This document shows, in pieces, positions 1 to 9,225 of a stretch of DNA of 64,000 nucleotides. The stretch's first letter is position 1; each line of letters opens with the position of its first letter. Origin of the DNA: Azorhizobium caulinodans ORS 571 (GTDB lineage Bacteria > Pseudomonadota > Alphaproteobacteria > Rhizobiales > Xanthobacteraceae). Below the pieces are notes generated by a model that ran no database searches, had not been told where the DNA came from, and was given only the letters and a program-made list of their open reading frames with translations. The stretch is taken from the NCBI RefSeq assembly GCF_000010525.1, contig NC_009937.1, forward strand, positions 4,531,501-4,595,500, in the 5' to 3' direction. Made by a program: the position numbers and the translations under genes.

Positions 1-1941
1 GTAAAGCATGCGGTGGCGGCCGACGATGCCCACCTCCACGTCGCCGAGCGCGACGCCGGCGCGGACCGAGAGTTCGACCTCATAGACCCGCGACAGGCGG
101 TCGAGCGCACCGCTCACCTGCTCCACGAAGGCAAGGCCCCGCTGGGCGGCGTCGAGGCGCGGCGTCGAGAGGCCGCAGGCGGCCATATAGGTTTCGCCGA
201 TGGTGCGGATCTTCTCCAGCCCGCCGGCGGTGCACAGCTCGTCCAGATCGCCCACCACGGCATTGACGCGCTCCAGCGTCTCGCCGCTGCCGCCCCGCAC
301 CAGCCCCTCGAAACCCTCGATGATGAGGACCACCACGCAGACGTTGCGCACATGCTCGGAGAAGGCGCCCTCGCCATTGCGGATGCGGTCGGCGATGAGG
401 TCGGGATAGAAATTGCGCAGCAGTTGCTCGTACTCGACCGTCTTCTGCTCGATGCGGGCGGAGCGCTCGGCGATCTCGTTGGCCATGGCGTTGAAGGCGC
501 GGGCGAGGTCGGCGAATTCATCGCGCCCCTTCACCGGAATGCGCACGCTCTCGTCGCCCGCCGCCAGCGTGTTGACGCCGGCGAGCACCGCCTGGATGGG
601 GCGGGTGAATACGCTGGCGAGCGCCACCGAGATGGCGGTGAGGATGACCGCCGCCAGCGCCGCCACCACCAGGATGGAGTGGCGCAGGCCGTCCACTGGC
701 GCCAGCGCCTCCGCCTCGTCCTGCTGGGCGACCACGATCCAGTGCAGGCCCTGCACCGCCACCGGCCCCCAGGAGCTCAGGGTGGAGACGCCCCGGTAAT
801 CGGCCACGATCTGGGTGTCGGAGCGTCCCTTCTGGCCCTCGCGCGTCGCCTCCGTGCTGACCTTCTGGGCCATGATGGGCGAGTCGAAATGCCTGATGCG
901 CGCGAGCGTCTCCGAACTCACGCCGGTGGCCTCCAGCGCCTTGAAATAGGCCGCCGGGTCCTGGATCAGGAAGCGCGAGGGCGAGCGCATCAGCAGCTCG
1001 TTGACGCCGACGAGATAGACCTCGCCCGTGCGTCCCAGCCCGGCCTCTTCCCAATGCCGGTCGTTGGTCATGAGCGCGTTGATCTGCTTGACCGACAGCA
1101 CGCCGATGACAACGCCCACGAGATTGCCGTCCGAAAAGACCGGCGCCGCGATGAAGGCGGAGGGGCGCAGGCCCGCGGGAATATAAGCGGAGAAGTCCTC
1201 CAGCACCGTATGGCCGGGCACCCCGCCGCCCTCGATCACGCGGCTGAAGGCGCGGGCGGCGCCGGAGGTGGAGAGGGACCCGCTCTTCAGGCTGGCGCCG
1301 AGATCGGTCCGCTTGGCCACCGTATAGACGATGGTGCCGCTCCGGGTGTCCACCAGCAGGATGTCTTCCAGCGCGTGAGTTTCCACGGCCCGGCGGAAGA
1401 AGGGCTGGAAGCGCGCCACCGCATCGTCATAGGCGGCAAGGCCGGAGTCCGCCGGCTGGCCGGTATCCTCCCGCGACACGCCCTCCGTGCCCACCGGATT
1501 GGCGTTGCGCGTCACATAGGCGGCCTGAAGCCGCAGGGCGGCCGGGCTCGCCGGCAGAAAGCCGCGCGGCACCAGCGGCGCATCCACGAGCATGGCGAAC
1601 GAGGGCAGGAACTTGTCCTTGTAATAGGCATCGAGCTCCGGCGTGGGCGTCGCGGACGCGCCGACGCCGGCCCGCAGGTAGGCGGCCGAGAAGGCCTGTA
1701 TGCCGGCAATGGTCGAGGCATCCTGCGAGATGTCGCTAAAGTCGTCCGAGACGTCCTGGAACCAGTTGACCACCTGCGCCGCCTTGGCGGTGCGCAGGGT
1801 GGTGAGCTGGTCGAAGATGCTGGACTTCAGCGTCGTGGTTCCGCTGCGCATGGCGACAAGGCTCGCCGCCACCAGACAGCCGATGCCGCAGATGAGCAGC
1901 ATGGCCAGAACCTTGGAGCGGATGGACAGGAAACCGAACAT
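1..1941 (-). CDS. Membrane sensor with HAMP and degenerate class III adenylate/guanylate cyclase domain (C-terminus cut by window edge)
   Basis: 647 codons lie in the window and the frame runs off position 1. The ATG at 1941 follows a purine-rich GGGGGC stretch. Seen: a first membrane segment at about residues 8-28, a long extracytoplasmic region that looks like a dCache sensor, a second membrane segment at about 420-443, a HAMP linker (about 443-495, with FTRPIQAVL), then a class III nucleotidyl cyclase fold from about 530. In a typical cyclase the first metal-binding Asp sits in F-x-D-I-x-G-F; here the segment reads VVLIIEGF, so that Asp is Ile. The second metal Asp (IGDAYM) is Glu in IGETYM. 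The Lys of EKIRTIG is kept. The transition-state Asn/Arg region lies outside the window. It is divergent from uvrC. Predicted role: ligand sensing at the inner membrane, with doubtful cAMP/cGMP synthesis. Confidence 0.8.
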   Translation of the reverse strand, partial: MFGFLSIRSKVLAMLLICGIGCLVAASLVAMRSGTTTLKSSIFDQLTTLRTAKAAQVVNWFQDVSDDFSDISQDASTIAGIQAFSAAYLRAGVGASATPTPELDAYYKDKFLPSFAMLVDAPLVPRGFLPASPAALRLQAAYVTRNANPVGTEGVSREDTGQPADSGLAAYDDAVARFQPFFRRAVETHALEDILLVDTRSGTIVYTVAKRTDLGASLKSGSLSTSGAARAFSRVIEGGGVPGHTVLEDFSAYIPAGLRPSAFIAAPVFSDGNLVGVVIGVLSVKQINALMTNDRHWEEAGLGRTGEVYLVGVNELLMRSPSRFLIQDPAAYFKALEATGVSSETLARIRHFDSPIMAQKVSTEATREGQKGRSDTQIVADYRGVSTLSSWGPVAVQGLHWIVVAQQDEAEALAPVDGLRHSILVVAALAAVILTAISVALASVFTRPIQAVLAGVNTLAAGDESVRIPVKGRDEFADLARAFNAMANEIAERSARIEQKTVEYEQLLRNFYPDLIADRIRNGEGAFSEHVRNVCVVVLIIEGFEGLVRGGSGETLERVNAVVGDLDELCTAGGLEKIRTIGETYMAACGLSTPRLDAAQRGLAFVEQVSGALDRLSRVYEVELSVRAGVALGDVEVGIVGRHRMLY

Positions 1942-2059
1942 GAAGCCCCCCGGCAGGTACCGGGCTGATTGGTAGTAGTTTTTTACGCCTTGTCCATGGA
2001 TTGGGGGATGCAAAGGCTGGCCTCTGGCCCTCGGCCCGGCGAATCCCTACCTTCCGCCC

Positions 2060-4216
2060 ATGACGAGCCGCCCCCCGAACGACCTGCCCGACACGCCGGA
2101 CGACGCCGACCTCCTGCCCGAGACCGAGGACGAAGCCTCCCTGCCCCTCGCGGAGGAGAGCGACGAGGCCGAGCCCGCCGAGGGTCCCCTGGCCACGGGC
2201 CGCGCCGTCATCGCCCGCGCAGCCAAGCACGCGCCGACAGGACCGGGCGTCTATCGGATGCTGGGGGCGGACGGCACGGTGCTCTATGTGGGCAAGGCCA
2301 AGAGCATCAAGAAGCGCATCCTCAGCTACACGCGCCTCGTCGGCCACACCAACCGCATCGCCCGCATGATCGCGGCCACCGCCAGCATGGAGTTCGTCTC
2401 CACCGCGACGGAGCCCGAGGCGCTGCTGCTGGAAGCAAACCTCATCAAGCAGCTGAAGCCGCGCTTCAACGTGCTGCTGCGGGACGACAAGTCCTTTCCT
2501 TATATCCTCATCACCGCCGACCATCCGGCGCCGCAGATCCTCAAGCATCGCGGCGCCCGCTCGCGGCCGGGCGATTATTACGGGCCGTTCGCCAGCGTCT
2601 GGGCGGTGGACCGCACCATCAACGCGCTCCAGCGCGCCTTCCTCCTGCGCTCCTGCTCGGACAGCTATTACGAGAACCGCTCACGCCCCTGCCTGCTCTA
2701 CCAGATCAAGCGCTGCTCCGGCCCCTGCACCGGTGAGGTGAGCACCACCGATTATGCCGAACTGGTGCGCGAGGCCCGCGCCTTCCTCGCCGGGCGCTCG
2801 CGCGCCATCAAGGAGGAACTGGCGAAGGAGATGGAAGCGGCGGCGGAGGAGCTGGAATTCGAGCGCGCCGCCCGCCTGCGCGACCGTCTCGCGGCGCTGT
2901 CCGCCGTGCAGGGCAGCCAGGGCATCAACCCCCGCTCGGTAGAAGAGGCGGACGTCTTCGCCTGCCACCAGCAGGGCGGGGCCACCTGCATCGAGGTCTT
3001 CTTCTTCCGCACCGGCCAGAACTGGGGCAACCGCGCCTATTATCCCCGCGCCGACCGCTCGCTGGACGAGAAGGACGTGCTCGGCCCCTTCCTCTCGCAA
3101 TTCTATGAGGACAAGCCCTGCCCGCGCCTCATCCTCTTGAGCCACGAGGTGGAGGAGCAGGATCTCATCGCCGAGGCCCTGTCGCAGAAGGCGGGCTACA
3201 AGGTGGAGATCAGCGCGCCCAAGCGGGGCGAGAAGCGCGATCTTGTGGACCACGCGCTCCAGAATGCCCGCGAGGCGCTGGGCCGCAAGCTCGCGGAGAC
3301 GGCGACGCAGGGCAAGCTGCTGGACGGCGTCGCCGCCGCCTTCAAGCTGGAGAAGCCGCCCCAGCGCATCGAAGTCTATGACAACTCCCACATCATGGGC
3401 ACCAATGCGGTGGGCGGCATGATCGTCGCGGGGCCGGAAGGCTTCCGCAAAAGCCAGTACCGCAAGTTCAACATCAAGTCCGCCGACCTCGTGCCCGGCG
3501 ACGATTACGGCATGATGCGCGAGGTGCTGCGCCGCCGCTTCTCCCGCCTGCTGCGGGAAGCCCCGCGCGGTGGGGCGGCGCCTGCGGTGGCCCCGCTGGC
3601 GCCAGCTCCGACGGATTTGCCCGCTCCGCCTCCCGCCCCCACCGCCGCCGCGCAGGAGACCTGGCGCACGCGCGGCGAGCCCGGCGAAATCCCGGTCGAT
3701 CCAGCCCCTCTCCCGCCCACCCCGGCCGAGGTGCAGGAGGCCGCCGACGAGGCCTCGCCTTGGCCTGACCTCGTGCTGATCGACGGCGGCCTCGGCCAGC
3801 TCAATGCGGCGCGCGCGGTGATGGACGAGCTCGGCATCACCGACGTGCCGATGGTGGGCATCGCCAAGGGCCTCGACCGCGAGGCGGGGCGCGAGCAGTT
3901 CTTCATCCCCGGCCAGCAGCCGTTCCGCATGGAGCCCCGCGATCCGGTGCTCTATTTCATCCAGCGCCTGCGGGACGAAGCCCACCGTTTCGCCATCGGC
4001 TCGCACCGGGCGCGGCGGAAGAAGGACATTTCGGATGCCGGCCTTCAGGCCATCCCCGGCGTCGGCCCGACCCGCAAGCGCGCGCTGCTGAGGCACTTCG
4101 GTACCCTCAAGGCCATCGAACGGGCCTCGCTCGCCGATCTTGAGCAGGTTCCGGGCGTAAATGCCTCGACGGCACGGGCCATCTACGAGTATTTCCATGA
4201 TCGCATCGGCGCGTGA
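2060..4216 (+). CDS. uvrC: Excinuclease ABC subunit UvrC
   Basis: Nucleotide excision repair endonuclease that makes both incisions around a lesion in the UvrB-DNA complex. The protein has 718 residues, longer than the roughly 610 usual. An acidic N-terminal extension of about 60 residues precedes the GIY-YIG nuclease domain (about 65-150, GPGVYRML...[12 protein letters not shown]). Then come a Cys-containing region (about 205-225), a UVR helix pair that binds UvrB (about 250-285), the RNase H-like endonuclease domain with YDNSHIMG near residue 440 and LIDGGLGQ near 572, and a tandem helix-hairpin-helix at about 660-712. A Pro/Ala-rich insert of about 70 residues (about 499-567) splits the endonuclease domain. 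It is the first gene of a run with pgsA, moaD and moaE. Confidence 0.97.
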   Translation: MTSRPPNDLPDTPDDADLLPETEDEASLPLAEESDEAEPAEGPLATGRAVIARAAKHAPTGPGVYRMLGADGTVLYVGKAKSIKKRILSYTRLVGHTNRIARMIAATASMEFVSTATEPEALLLEANLIKQLKPRFNVLLRDDKSFPYILITADHPAPQILKHRGARSRPGDYYGPFASVWAVDRTINALQRAFLLRSCSDSYYENRSRPCLLYQIKRCSGPCTGEVSTTDYAELVREARAFLAGRSRAIKEELAKEMEAAAEELEFERAARLRDRLAALSAVQGSQGINPRSVEEADVFACHQQGGATCIEVFFFRTGQNWGNRAYYPRADRSLDEKDVLGPFLSQFYEDKPCPRLILLSHEVEEQDLIAEALSQKAGYKVEISAPKRGEKRDLVDHALQNAREALGRKLAETATQGKLLDGVAAAFKLEKPPQRIEVYDNSHIMGTNAVGGMIVAGPEGFRKSQYRKFNIKSADLVPGDDYGMMREVLRRRFSRLLREAPRGGAAPAVAPLAPAPTDLPAPPPAPTAAAQETWRTRGEPGEIPVDPAPLPPTPAEVQEAADEASPWPDLVLIDGGLGQLNAARAVMDELGITDVPMVGIAKGLDREAGREQFFIPGQQPFRMEPRDPVLYFIQRLRDEAHRFAIGSHRARRKKDISDAGLQAIPGVGPTRKRALLRHFGTLKAIERASLADLEQVPGVNASTARAIYEYFHDRIGA

Positions 4217-4333
4217 GGCGGCCTCGACCCTGCCTGCTTTCGCGCGCACAGTGGCTGCGATGGACGTAACGGCAGGCCTCGAGATTCGAGGCGCGCGGCG
4301 TCCCGTGGCAGAACGCACCGAGGCCCGTCCGGC

Positions 4334-4966
4334 ATGGCCGAAGCAGTGACCCGCCCTTCTTCTCCCGCACCGGCGCGGAACCTCGCCTTCTCCGTGCCGA
4401 ACATTCTCACCTATTCCCGCTGCGCGGCGGTGCCGCTGGTGGCCGCGTGCCTGTTCTGGGCCGACATCCTGCAAGGCGGCCTGTCGCTGCGCTGGGTGGC
4501 GCTCGGCCTGTTCATCGCCGCCGCCGTGACGGATTTCTTCGACGGCTATCTCGCCCGCGCCTGGTCGCAGCAGTCGGCCATCGGCCGCATGCTCGATCCC
4601 ATCGCGGACAAGCTGCTGGTTTCCACCTGCCTCTTGATGCTGGCGTCGGACGGCACCATCCGCGGCTGGTCGCTGTGGGCGGCCATCGTCATCCTGTGCC
4701 GCGAGATTCTCGTCTCGGGCCTGCGGGAATTCCTCGCCGAGCTGCGCGTCAGCGTGCCGGTGTCCCGGCTCGCCAAATGGAAGACCACGCTCCAGCTCAT
4801 CGCCGTCGGCTTCCTGCTGGCGGGCGAGGCAGGCGACCGGCTGATCCATGGCGTGACCTATGCGGGCCTTGCCCTGCTGTGGATCTCCGCCGTGCTCACC
4901 CTCTACACGGGCTATGACTATTTCCGGGCCGGCGGGCGCCATCTGGTGTCGGGAGACAATCGGTGA
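4334..4966 (+). CDS. pgsA: CDP-diacylglycerol--glycerol-3-phosphate 3-phosphatidyltransferase
   Basis: Makes phosphatidylglycerophosphate, the committed step to phosphatidylglycerol and cardiolipin, in the inner membrane. At 210 residues it has the normal length. The CDP-alcohol phosphatidyltransferase signature is intact: DFFDGYLARA, then G-R-M-L-D-P-I-A-D-K at about residues 65-95, with the metal-binding Asp residues present. Several hydrophobic segments follow the family pattern. The start lies 117 bases after uvrC with only a weak ribosome site. A short dyad (4276-4292) lies in that gap and has no T tract. The stop overlaps the moaD GTG by 4 bases, so translation is probably coupled. Confidence 0.95.
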   Translation: MAEAVTRPSSPAPARNLAFSVPNILTYSRCAAVPLVAACLFWADILQGGLSLRWVALGLFIAAAVTDFFDGYLARAWSQQSAIGRMLDPIADKLLVSTCLLMLASDGTIRGWSLWAAIVILCREILVSGLREFLAELRVSVPVSRLAKWKTTLQLIAVGFLLAGEAGDRLIHGVTYAGLALLWISAVLTLYTGYDYFRAGGRHLVSGDNR

Positions 4967-5214
4967 AGGTGCTTTATTTCGCCTGGCTGCGCGAACGTGT
5001 GGGGGTTCCGGAGGAAGAGGTGGAGGTGCCCGCCGAGGTGCGCACCGTCTCCGAACTCGCGGCCTTCCTGCGCGCGAAGGGCGGCGGCCATGCCCATGCC
5101 TTCGACAATCCGGCCGTGGTGCGCGCCGCTCTCGACCGCAAGCATGTGAAGCCGGATGCGCCCCTCGGCGCGGCACGGGAGATCGCCTTCTTCCCGCCCA
5201 TGACCGGAGGCTGA
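4963..5214 (+). CDS. moaD: Molybdopterin synthase sulfur carrier subunit MoaD
   Basis: 83 residues with a ubiquitin-like fold and the required C-terminal Gly-Gly (it ends MTGG), which is thiocarboxylated to deliver sulfur to MoaE. The GTG start overlaps the pgsA stop (GTGA). It pairs with moaE, 3 bases downstream. The N-terminus MKVLYFAWLRERVG is typical of the family. Confidence 0.95.
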   Translation: MKVLYFAWLRERVGVPEEEVEVPAEVRTVSELAAFLRAKGGGHAHAFDNPAVVRAALDRKHVKPDAPLGAAREIAFFPPMTGG

Positions 5215-5217
5215 GCG

Positions 5218-5721
5218 GTGAGCGACTCCCCTCCCGCCGACGACCTGTTCGGCGTCCGCGTGCAGGCTGAGGATTTCGACGCCGCCGCAGAGATCGCCGC
5301 TCTGGCGCAGGGCCGCACGGACATCGGCGCGGTGGTGACGTTCAGCGGCCTGTGCCGGGCGGACGTCAAGGACGGCCTGCCGCTGGCCGCCCTGCATCTC
5401 GAACATTATCCCGGCATGGCAGAAGCCGAGATGGAGCGCATCCTCTACGAGGCCCGCACCCGCTGGCCGCTCTCCGGTGGCCGTGTCGTGCACCGCTTCG
5501 GGCGCATCGTGCCCGGCGAGAACATCGTGCTGGTCGTCACCGCCTCGCCCCATCGCGGGGCGGCCTTCGCGGCGGCCGAATTCCTCATGGACTGGCTGAA
5601 GACCTCCGCCCCCTTCTGGAAGAAGGAGGAACGCCCCGGCGCGGCCGATGACGGCGCCTGGGTCGAGGCCAAGGACGCGGACGACGACGCCGCCCTGCGC
5701 TGGGGCTCGCCTTCGGCCTGA
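5218..5721 (+). CDS. moaE: Molybdopterin synthase catalytic subunit MoaE
   Basis: Large subunit of molybdopterin synthase (cyclic pyranopterin monophosphate to molybdopterin). 167 residues. Family hallmarks: GAVVTFSGLCR near the N-terminus, LEHYPGMAEAEM, the HRFGRIVPGENIVLVV core with SPHR following, and the catalytic Lys region APFWKKEE. GTG start 3 bases after moaD. The C-terminal Asp-rich tail (about residues 150-163) is low complexity. A small dyad spans the stop codon (5717-5739) and could be a weak terminator, but it has no T run. Confidence 0.95.
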   Translation: MSDSPPADDLFGVRVQAEDFDAAAEIAALAQGRTDIGAVVTFSGLCRADVKDGLPLAALHLEHYPGMAEAEMERILYEARTRWPLSGGRVVHRFGRIVPGENIVLVVTASPHRGAAFAAAEFLMDWLKTSAPFWKKEERPGAADDGAWVEAKDADDDAALRWGSPSA

Positions 5722-5815
5722 GTCGGGAGACGGCTCAGGAACGGCTTGCAGACCTGATGGTTCGTCAGGCGGAAAAATGCGGCGCCGCTCTAGATTTCGC
5801 TGCCGCACAATGCAA

Positions 5816-5825
5816 CGCATGGTAT
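5816..5825 (+). promoter_or_regulatory. Upstream element shared by the two diguanylate cyclase genes, copy 1
   Basis: The 10-mer CGCATGGTAT lies 44 bases before the ATG of the first cyclase gene. It recurs at 7519-7528, 54 bases before my chosen start of the second. Flanking bases are also partly alike. I read this as a duplicated promoter or regulator site. No defined binding protein is known to me. Confidence 0.4.
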
Positions 5826-5869
5826 GTTCGCATGCGAGTGAAATGCACGAGTCCGGACCGCCATAAGGC

Positions 5870-7426
5870 ATGCTGAACCCCGATGTGCGACGCACCTATG
5901 CGCTGGCCGCGATCTGCGTTGGTGTTTTCCTCTCTTTGGCCGTCGCCGCCTTCCTGCTCTGGGAAAACCGCCGTGAACGCTGGGCCAGCGCGGTGCAGTC
6001 CGCGCACAATGTGCTCATCACGCTCACCAGCGACATCAACCGCAATCTGAACATCGTCGACCTGTCCCTCCAGGGGGCACAGGATGCCTTCCTCAAGGCC
6101 GACCTCACGACGCTGGACCCCGCCACGCGCAACATGGTGCTGTTCGACCGCGCCCTGAACGCGCGCTACCTCGGCGTCATGCTCATCCTGTCGCCCAGCG
6201 GCGACGTGCTCTACGACCTCGGTCACCCCATTCCGCGTCCCGGTAATTTTTCCGATCGCGACTATTTCCTGGTCCAGAAGGACGCGAATCACGCCCCCTA
6301 TCTGAGCCGTCCGTACAACGCCCGTTTCCGCGACTTTGAACCGAGCGTCGCTCTCAGCCGGCGCATCTCGGGGCCGGACGGGTCGTTCCGGGGCGTCGTC
6401 ATGGGGGGCATCGGCCTCGAATTCTTCCGCGATCTCTTCGCCAATGTGGATGTGGGTCCGCGCGGCATTGTCAGCCTGGTGCGGGACGACGGGGTGATCG
6501 TGATGCGCTGGCCCTCCAGCGATGGGCACGGCGACACCAACCTCGACATCGCCAGCTCCGAAGGGATGCGACGGGTCATGACCGGCGACGGCCAGCCCTT
6601 CACCATGGACGGGGCCGTGGACGGGGTGCGCCGGCACTATTTCTACGACCGGGTCGGCCAGTATCCGCTCCGCCTCGTCGTAGCCTTCGCGGTGGATGAC
6701 GTACTCGCGCCCTGGCGCCGCCAGGCCCTCGCCTTCGGCGCCATCAGCGGCGCATCGAGCCTGCTGATCATCCTGCTGGTGATCGCCTTGCAGCGGGCGC
6801 TGCGCAAGGAGCGGCTCGTCTCCGCCCGGCTGGAAAACCTCGCCACGACCGATTGGCTCACCGGGCTCGCCAACCGGCGCAGCTTCGACGAAAATCTCAT
6901 CATGGCCGGTCGCCGGGCCGCCCGTTCCGGCGCGTCCCTTTCGCTGCTGATGATTGATGCCGACCGCTTCAAGCTTCTCAACGACACCTTCGGCCACGCC
7001 AAGGGCGACGAGGTGCTGCACCAGATCGGTGCCGTCATCGCCGCCGCCGCCCGGCGGGCCGATGATGTGGCGGCGCGCTATGGCGGGGAGGAATTCGCCG
7101 TCATCCTGCCCGCCACCGGAGCCGCCGGAGCGGCCCGTGTGGCCGAAGGCATCCGCGCCGACATCGAACGGCAGGTCGGCCGCCCGAATATGCCGGTGAG
7201 CGTCAGCATCGGCGTCGCCACCGGGCACCTCCTCACCGGGCAGGATGCGGAAGGGCTGCTCGCCGCGGCGGACAAGGCCGTCTACGAAGCAAAGGCGAAT
7301 GGTCGCAACCGCGTGGCGGTGCGCAACCTCACCGAGACGCCGGATCACCGCCGTCCTCCGGATGCCGGCACTCACGCGGCCGCCGACTACACGTCCGAGG
7401 ATCCCCGGACCGCTCAGGCGGTCTGA
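5870..7426 (+). CDS. Membrane diguanylate cyclase with extracytoplasmic Cache-type sensor (paralog A)
   Basis: 518 residues. Synthesises c-di-GMP from two GTP. Order: membrane segment about 11-30, extracytoplasmic dCache-like sensor about 35-280 with the FSDRDYF and SRRISGPDGSF patterns common in this class, second membrane segment about 288-308, then a GGDEF domain starting at LATTDWLTGLANRRSF (about 324) with an active GGEEF loop near residue 404. An RxxD inhibitory site sits five residues before GGEEF (RADD), so product inhibition is likely. No EAL domain. It stands as a tandem paralog of the next gene, in the same orientation, with 156 bases between them. Confidence 0.93.
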   Translation: MLNPDVRRTYALAAICVGVFLSLAVAAFLLWENRRERWASAVQSAHNVLITLTSDINRNLNIVDLSLQGAQDAFLKADLTTLDPATRNMVLFDRALNARYLGVMLILSPSGDVLYDLGHPIPRPGNFSDRDYFLVQKDANHAPYLSRPYNARFRDFEPSVALSRRISGPDGSFRGVVMGGIGLEFFRDLFANVDVGPRGIVSLVRDDGVIVMRWPSSDGHGDTNLDIASSEGMRRVMTGDGQPFTMDGAVDGVRRHYFYDRVGQYPLRLVVAFAVDDVLAPWRRQALAFGAISGASSLLIILLVIALQRALRKERLVSARLENLATTDWLTGLANRRSFDENLIMAGRRAARSGASLSLLMIDADRFKLLNDTFGHAKGDEVLHQIGAVIAAAARRADDVAARYGGEEFAVILPATGAAGAARVAEGIRADIERQVGRPNMPVSVSIGVATGHLLTGQDAEGLLAAADKAVYEAKANGRNRVAVRNLTETPDHRRPPDAGTHAAADYTSEDPRTAQAV

Positions 7427-7518
7427 TCCATCGCAAGGCGGAGCGTGCCTGCGGCGCTTTCCATCAGGGACAATCTTCGACACACCGGACTGGCCCTTGT
7501 GCCGCGCATGCTATCCAT

Positions 7519-7528
7519 CGCATGGTAT
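7519..7528 (+). promoter_or_regulatory. Upstream element shared by the two diguanylate cyclase genes, copy 2
   Basis: Second copy of CGCATGGTAT, followed directly by AAAGATAA, a plausible -10 region (GGTATAAAG). Its presence upstream of 7583 argues that the real gene start is 7583 rather than the earlier in-frame GTG at 7445, because the 7445 start would place this element inside the coding sequence. Confidence 0.4.
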
Positions 7529-7582
7529 AAAGATAACGCCCCGACAGAGAAGGCTGTTGCGACGTTGCCAACCCGTTTGAAG

Positions 7583-9094
7583 ATGTCCCTCCGGCGGCAC
7601 GGGGTCATCGTGTCCGTATGCCTCGGCCTCATCGCGACCCTCGGCGTGCAGGCCGTTCTGCTGCTGGAGATCCGGCAGGACCGCTGGACCAGCGCCATCC
7701 AGGCGGCGCAGAACGTGCTTCATACGCTGGACAGCGATGTCGACCGCAACCTCAATCTTCTCGACCTCTCCCTTCAGGGCGCGCAGGAGGCCACCACCCG
7801 CGTCGAGATCGCCAACCTCGACCCGGTGATCCGCAACCTCGTGCTGTTCGATCGCGCCGGGAGTGCCGAATATCTCGGGGCCATGCTGGTGCTCTCCCCC
7901 AGCGGCGAGATCGTCTATGACGCCAGCGAGGTGAAGCCCCGGAGCGGGAATTTCGCGGACCGGGACTATTTCCAGGTGCAGAAGGACAGCGCGCAGGAGC
8001 CCTATATCAGCGCGCCGTTCGTCGGGCGGCTGGGGGACGATAACCCCGGCATCGCCCTCAGCCGGCGGATCAGCAATCCGGACGGCAGCTTTGACGGCGT
8101 GGTGATGGGGGCAATCAGCCTCAACTATTTCCGCGACCTCTTCTCGCGCATCAACATGGGCCGGGCGGGCGAGATCGCCCTCGTGCGCAGCGACGGGCGC
8201 CTCGTCATGCGCTGGCCGTCCGGCGACACCCACGACCTGCTCAATGCCAGCATCTCGCGGTCGGGCCTCTTCCGGCACATCGCCGAAGGGCCGAGCGGTT
8301 CCTTCACCACCAGCGACGGCACCGACGGCGTCGAGCGGCATTACCTCTACGCCCCCGTCGGCCGTTTTCCGCTGACGCTGGTGGTGGGCTTCTCCGTGGA
8401 CGAGGTGCTCGGCCTCTGGCGGCGGCAGGCCCTCACCTTCGGCCTCATCGGATGCGTCATTGCCGGCGCCATCGTCCTTCTGGTGCTGGCGCTGCAAGGC
8501 GCACTGCGGCGGGAGGAGAAGATGAGCGCGCGGTTCGAGAACCTCGCCACCACCGACTGGCTAACCGGGCTTCCCAACCGGCGCTCCTTCGACGAGCGCC
8601 TGATCGCCGCCGCCCGCAGCACCGCCCGCTCCGCGGCGCCGCTGGCGCTGCTGATGATCGACGTGGACCGCTTCAAGGTGCTGAACGATCGTTTCGGCCA
8701 TGGGCGCGGCGACGAGGTGCTCCGCCAGATCAGCCAGGTGCTGAAGGCCTGCGCCCGCCGGCCGGACGACATGGTGGCGCGCTATGGCGGCGAGGAGTTC
8801 GCCGCCGTGCTGCCTGGCACGGACGCCGCCGGCGCCGCCCGCGTGGCCGAGGCGATGCGGGCCGCGGTGGAGCACGCCTTCCCGAGCCCCGACATGACCG
8901 TGACCGTGAGCATCGGGGCCGCCTCCGGTACGCTTGCCCCCGAGACGGAAACCCGGACCTTGCTGGCCGCCGCCGATGCCGCGCTCTACGAGGCGAAAGC
9001 GCAGGGACGCAACCGGGTAGTCCTCGCATCCGGCACGGCGCCCGTGACGGAGGCCCTGCCCCTGCTGCCGCCTTCACGCGTGCGCAGCCGCTGA
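7583..9094 (+). CDS. Membrane diguanylate cyclase with extracytoplasmic Cache-type sensor (paralog B)
   Basis: 503 residues from ATG 7583. This start aligns the N-terminal membrane segment with paralog A; in-frame starts at 7445 and 7508 would add 46 or 25 unsupported residues. Same architecture as paralog A: membrane segment about 8-26, dCache-like sensor, second membrane segment about 290-310, and a GGDEF domain beginning LATTDWLTGLPNRRSF. The GGEEF loop and the RxxD inhibitory site (RPDD) are intact, so both copies should be active and feedback-inhibited. The sensor halves differ more than the cyclase halves, which suggests duplication followed by divergence of ligand. Confidence 0.92.
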   Translation: MSLRRHGVIVSVCLGLIATLGVQAVLLLEIRQDRWTSAIQAAQNVLHTLDSDVDRNLNLLDLSLQGAQEATTRVEIANLDPVIRNLVLFDRAGSAEYLGAMLVLSPSGEIVYDASEVKPRSGNFADRDYFQVQKDSAQEPYISAPFVGRLGDDNPGIALSRRISNPDGSFDGVVMGAISLNYFRDLFSRINMGRAGEIALVRSDGRLVMRWPSGDTHDLLNASISRSGLFRHIAEGPSGSFTTSDGTDGVERHYLYAPVGRFPLTLVVGFSVDEVLGLWRRQALTFGLIGCVIAGAIVLLVLALQGALRREEKMSARFENLATTDWLTGLPNRRSFDERLIAAARSTARSAAPLALLMIDVDRFKVLNDRFGHGRGDEVLRQISQVLKACARRPDDMVARYGGEEFAAVLPGTDAAGAARVAEAMRAAVEHAFPSPDMTVTVSIGAASGTLAPETETRTLLAAADAALYEAKAQGRNRVVLASGTAPVTEALPLLPPSRVRSR

Positions 9095-9139
9095 GCCGTC
9101 GGTCGCGTCCGCCGGCCTCCCCCTTCTGCTCCGCAACCG

Positions 9140-9177
9140 CAAAGCAAAAGGGCCGCTCCGGTTCACGGAGCGGCCCT
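9140..9177 (-). terminator. Rho-independent terminator for ilvE (possibly bidirectional)
   Basis: A perfect 12-bp stem (AGGGCCGCTCCG with its complement, 5-base loop) lies at 9149-9177. Read on the minus strand it is followed by TTTTGCTTT. It lies 49 bases beyond the ilvE stop and also 55 bases beyond the stop of the convergent cyclase gene. Confidence 0.85.
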
Positions 9178-9225
9178 CTGGTTCTGGTCCTGCGCCGCGT
9201 TCGGCGGCGGATCAGGCGATCCCGA

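Noticed and set aside
4276-4292. Terminator between uvrC and pgsA
   Set aside because: A 7-bp dyad exists but lacks a T tract, and the gap is short, so readthrough is as likely.
7445-7582. Longer N-terminus for the second diguanylate cyclase
   Set aside because: The extra residues have no match in the paralog, and the region holds the shared upstream element, so it is more likely untranslated.
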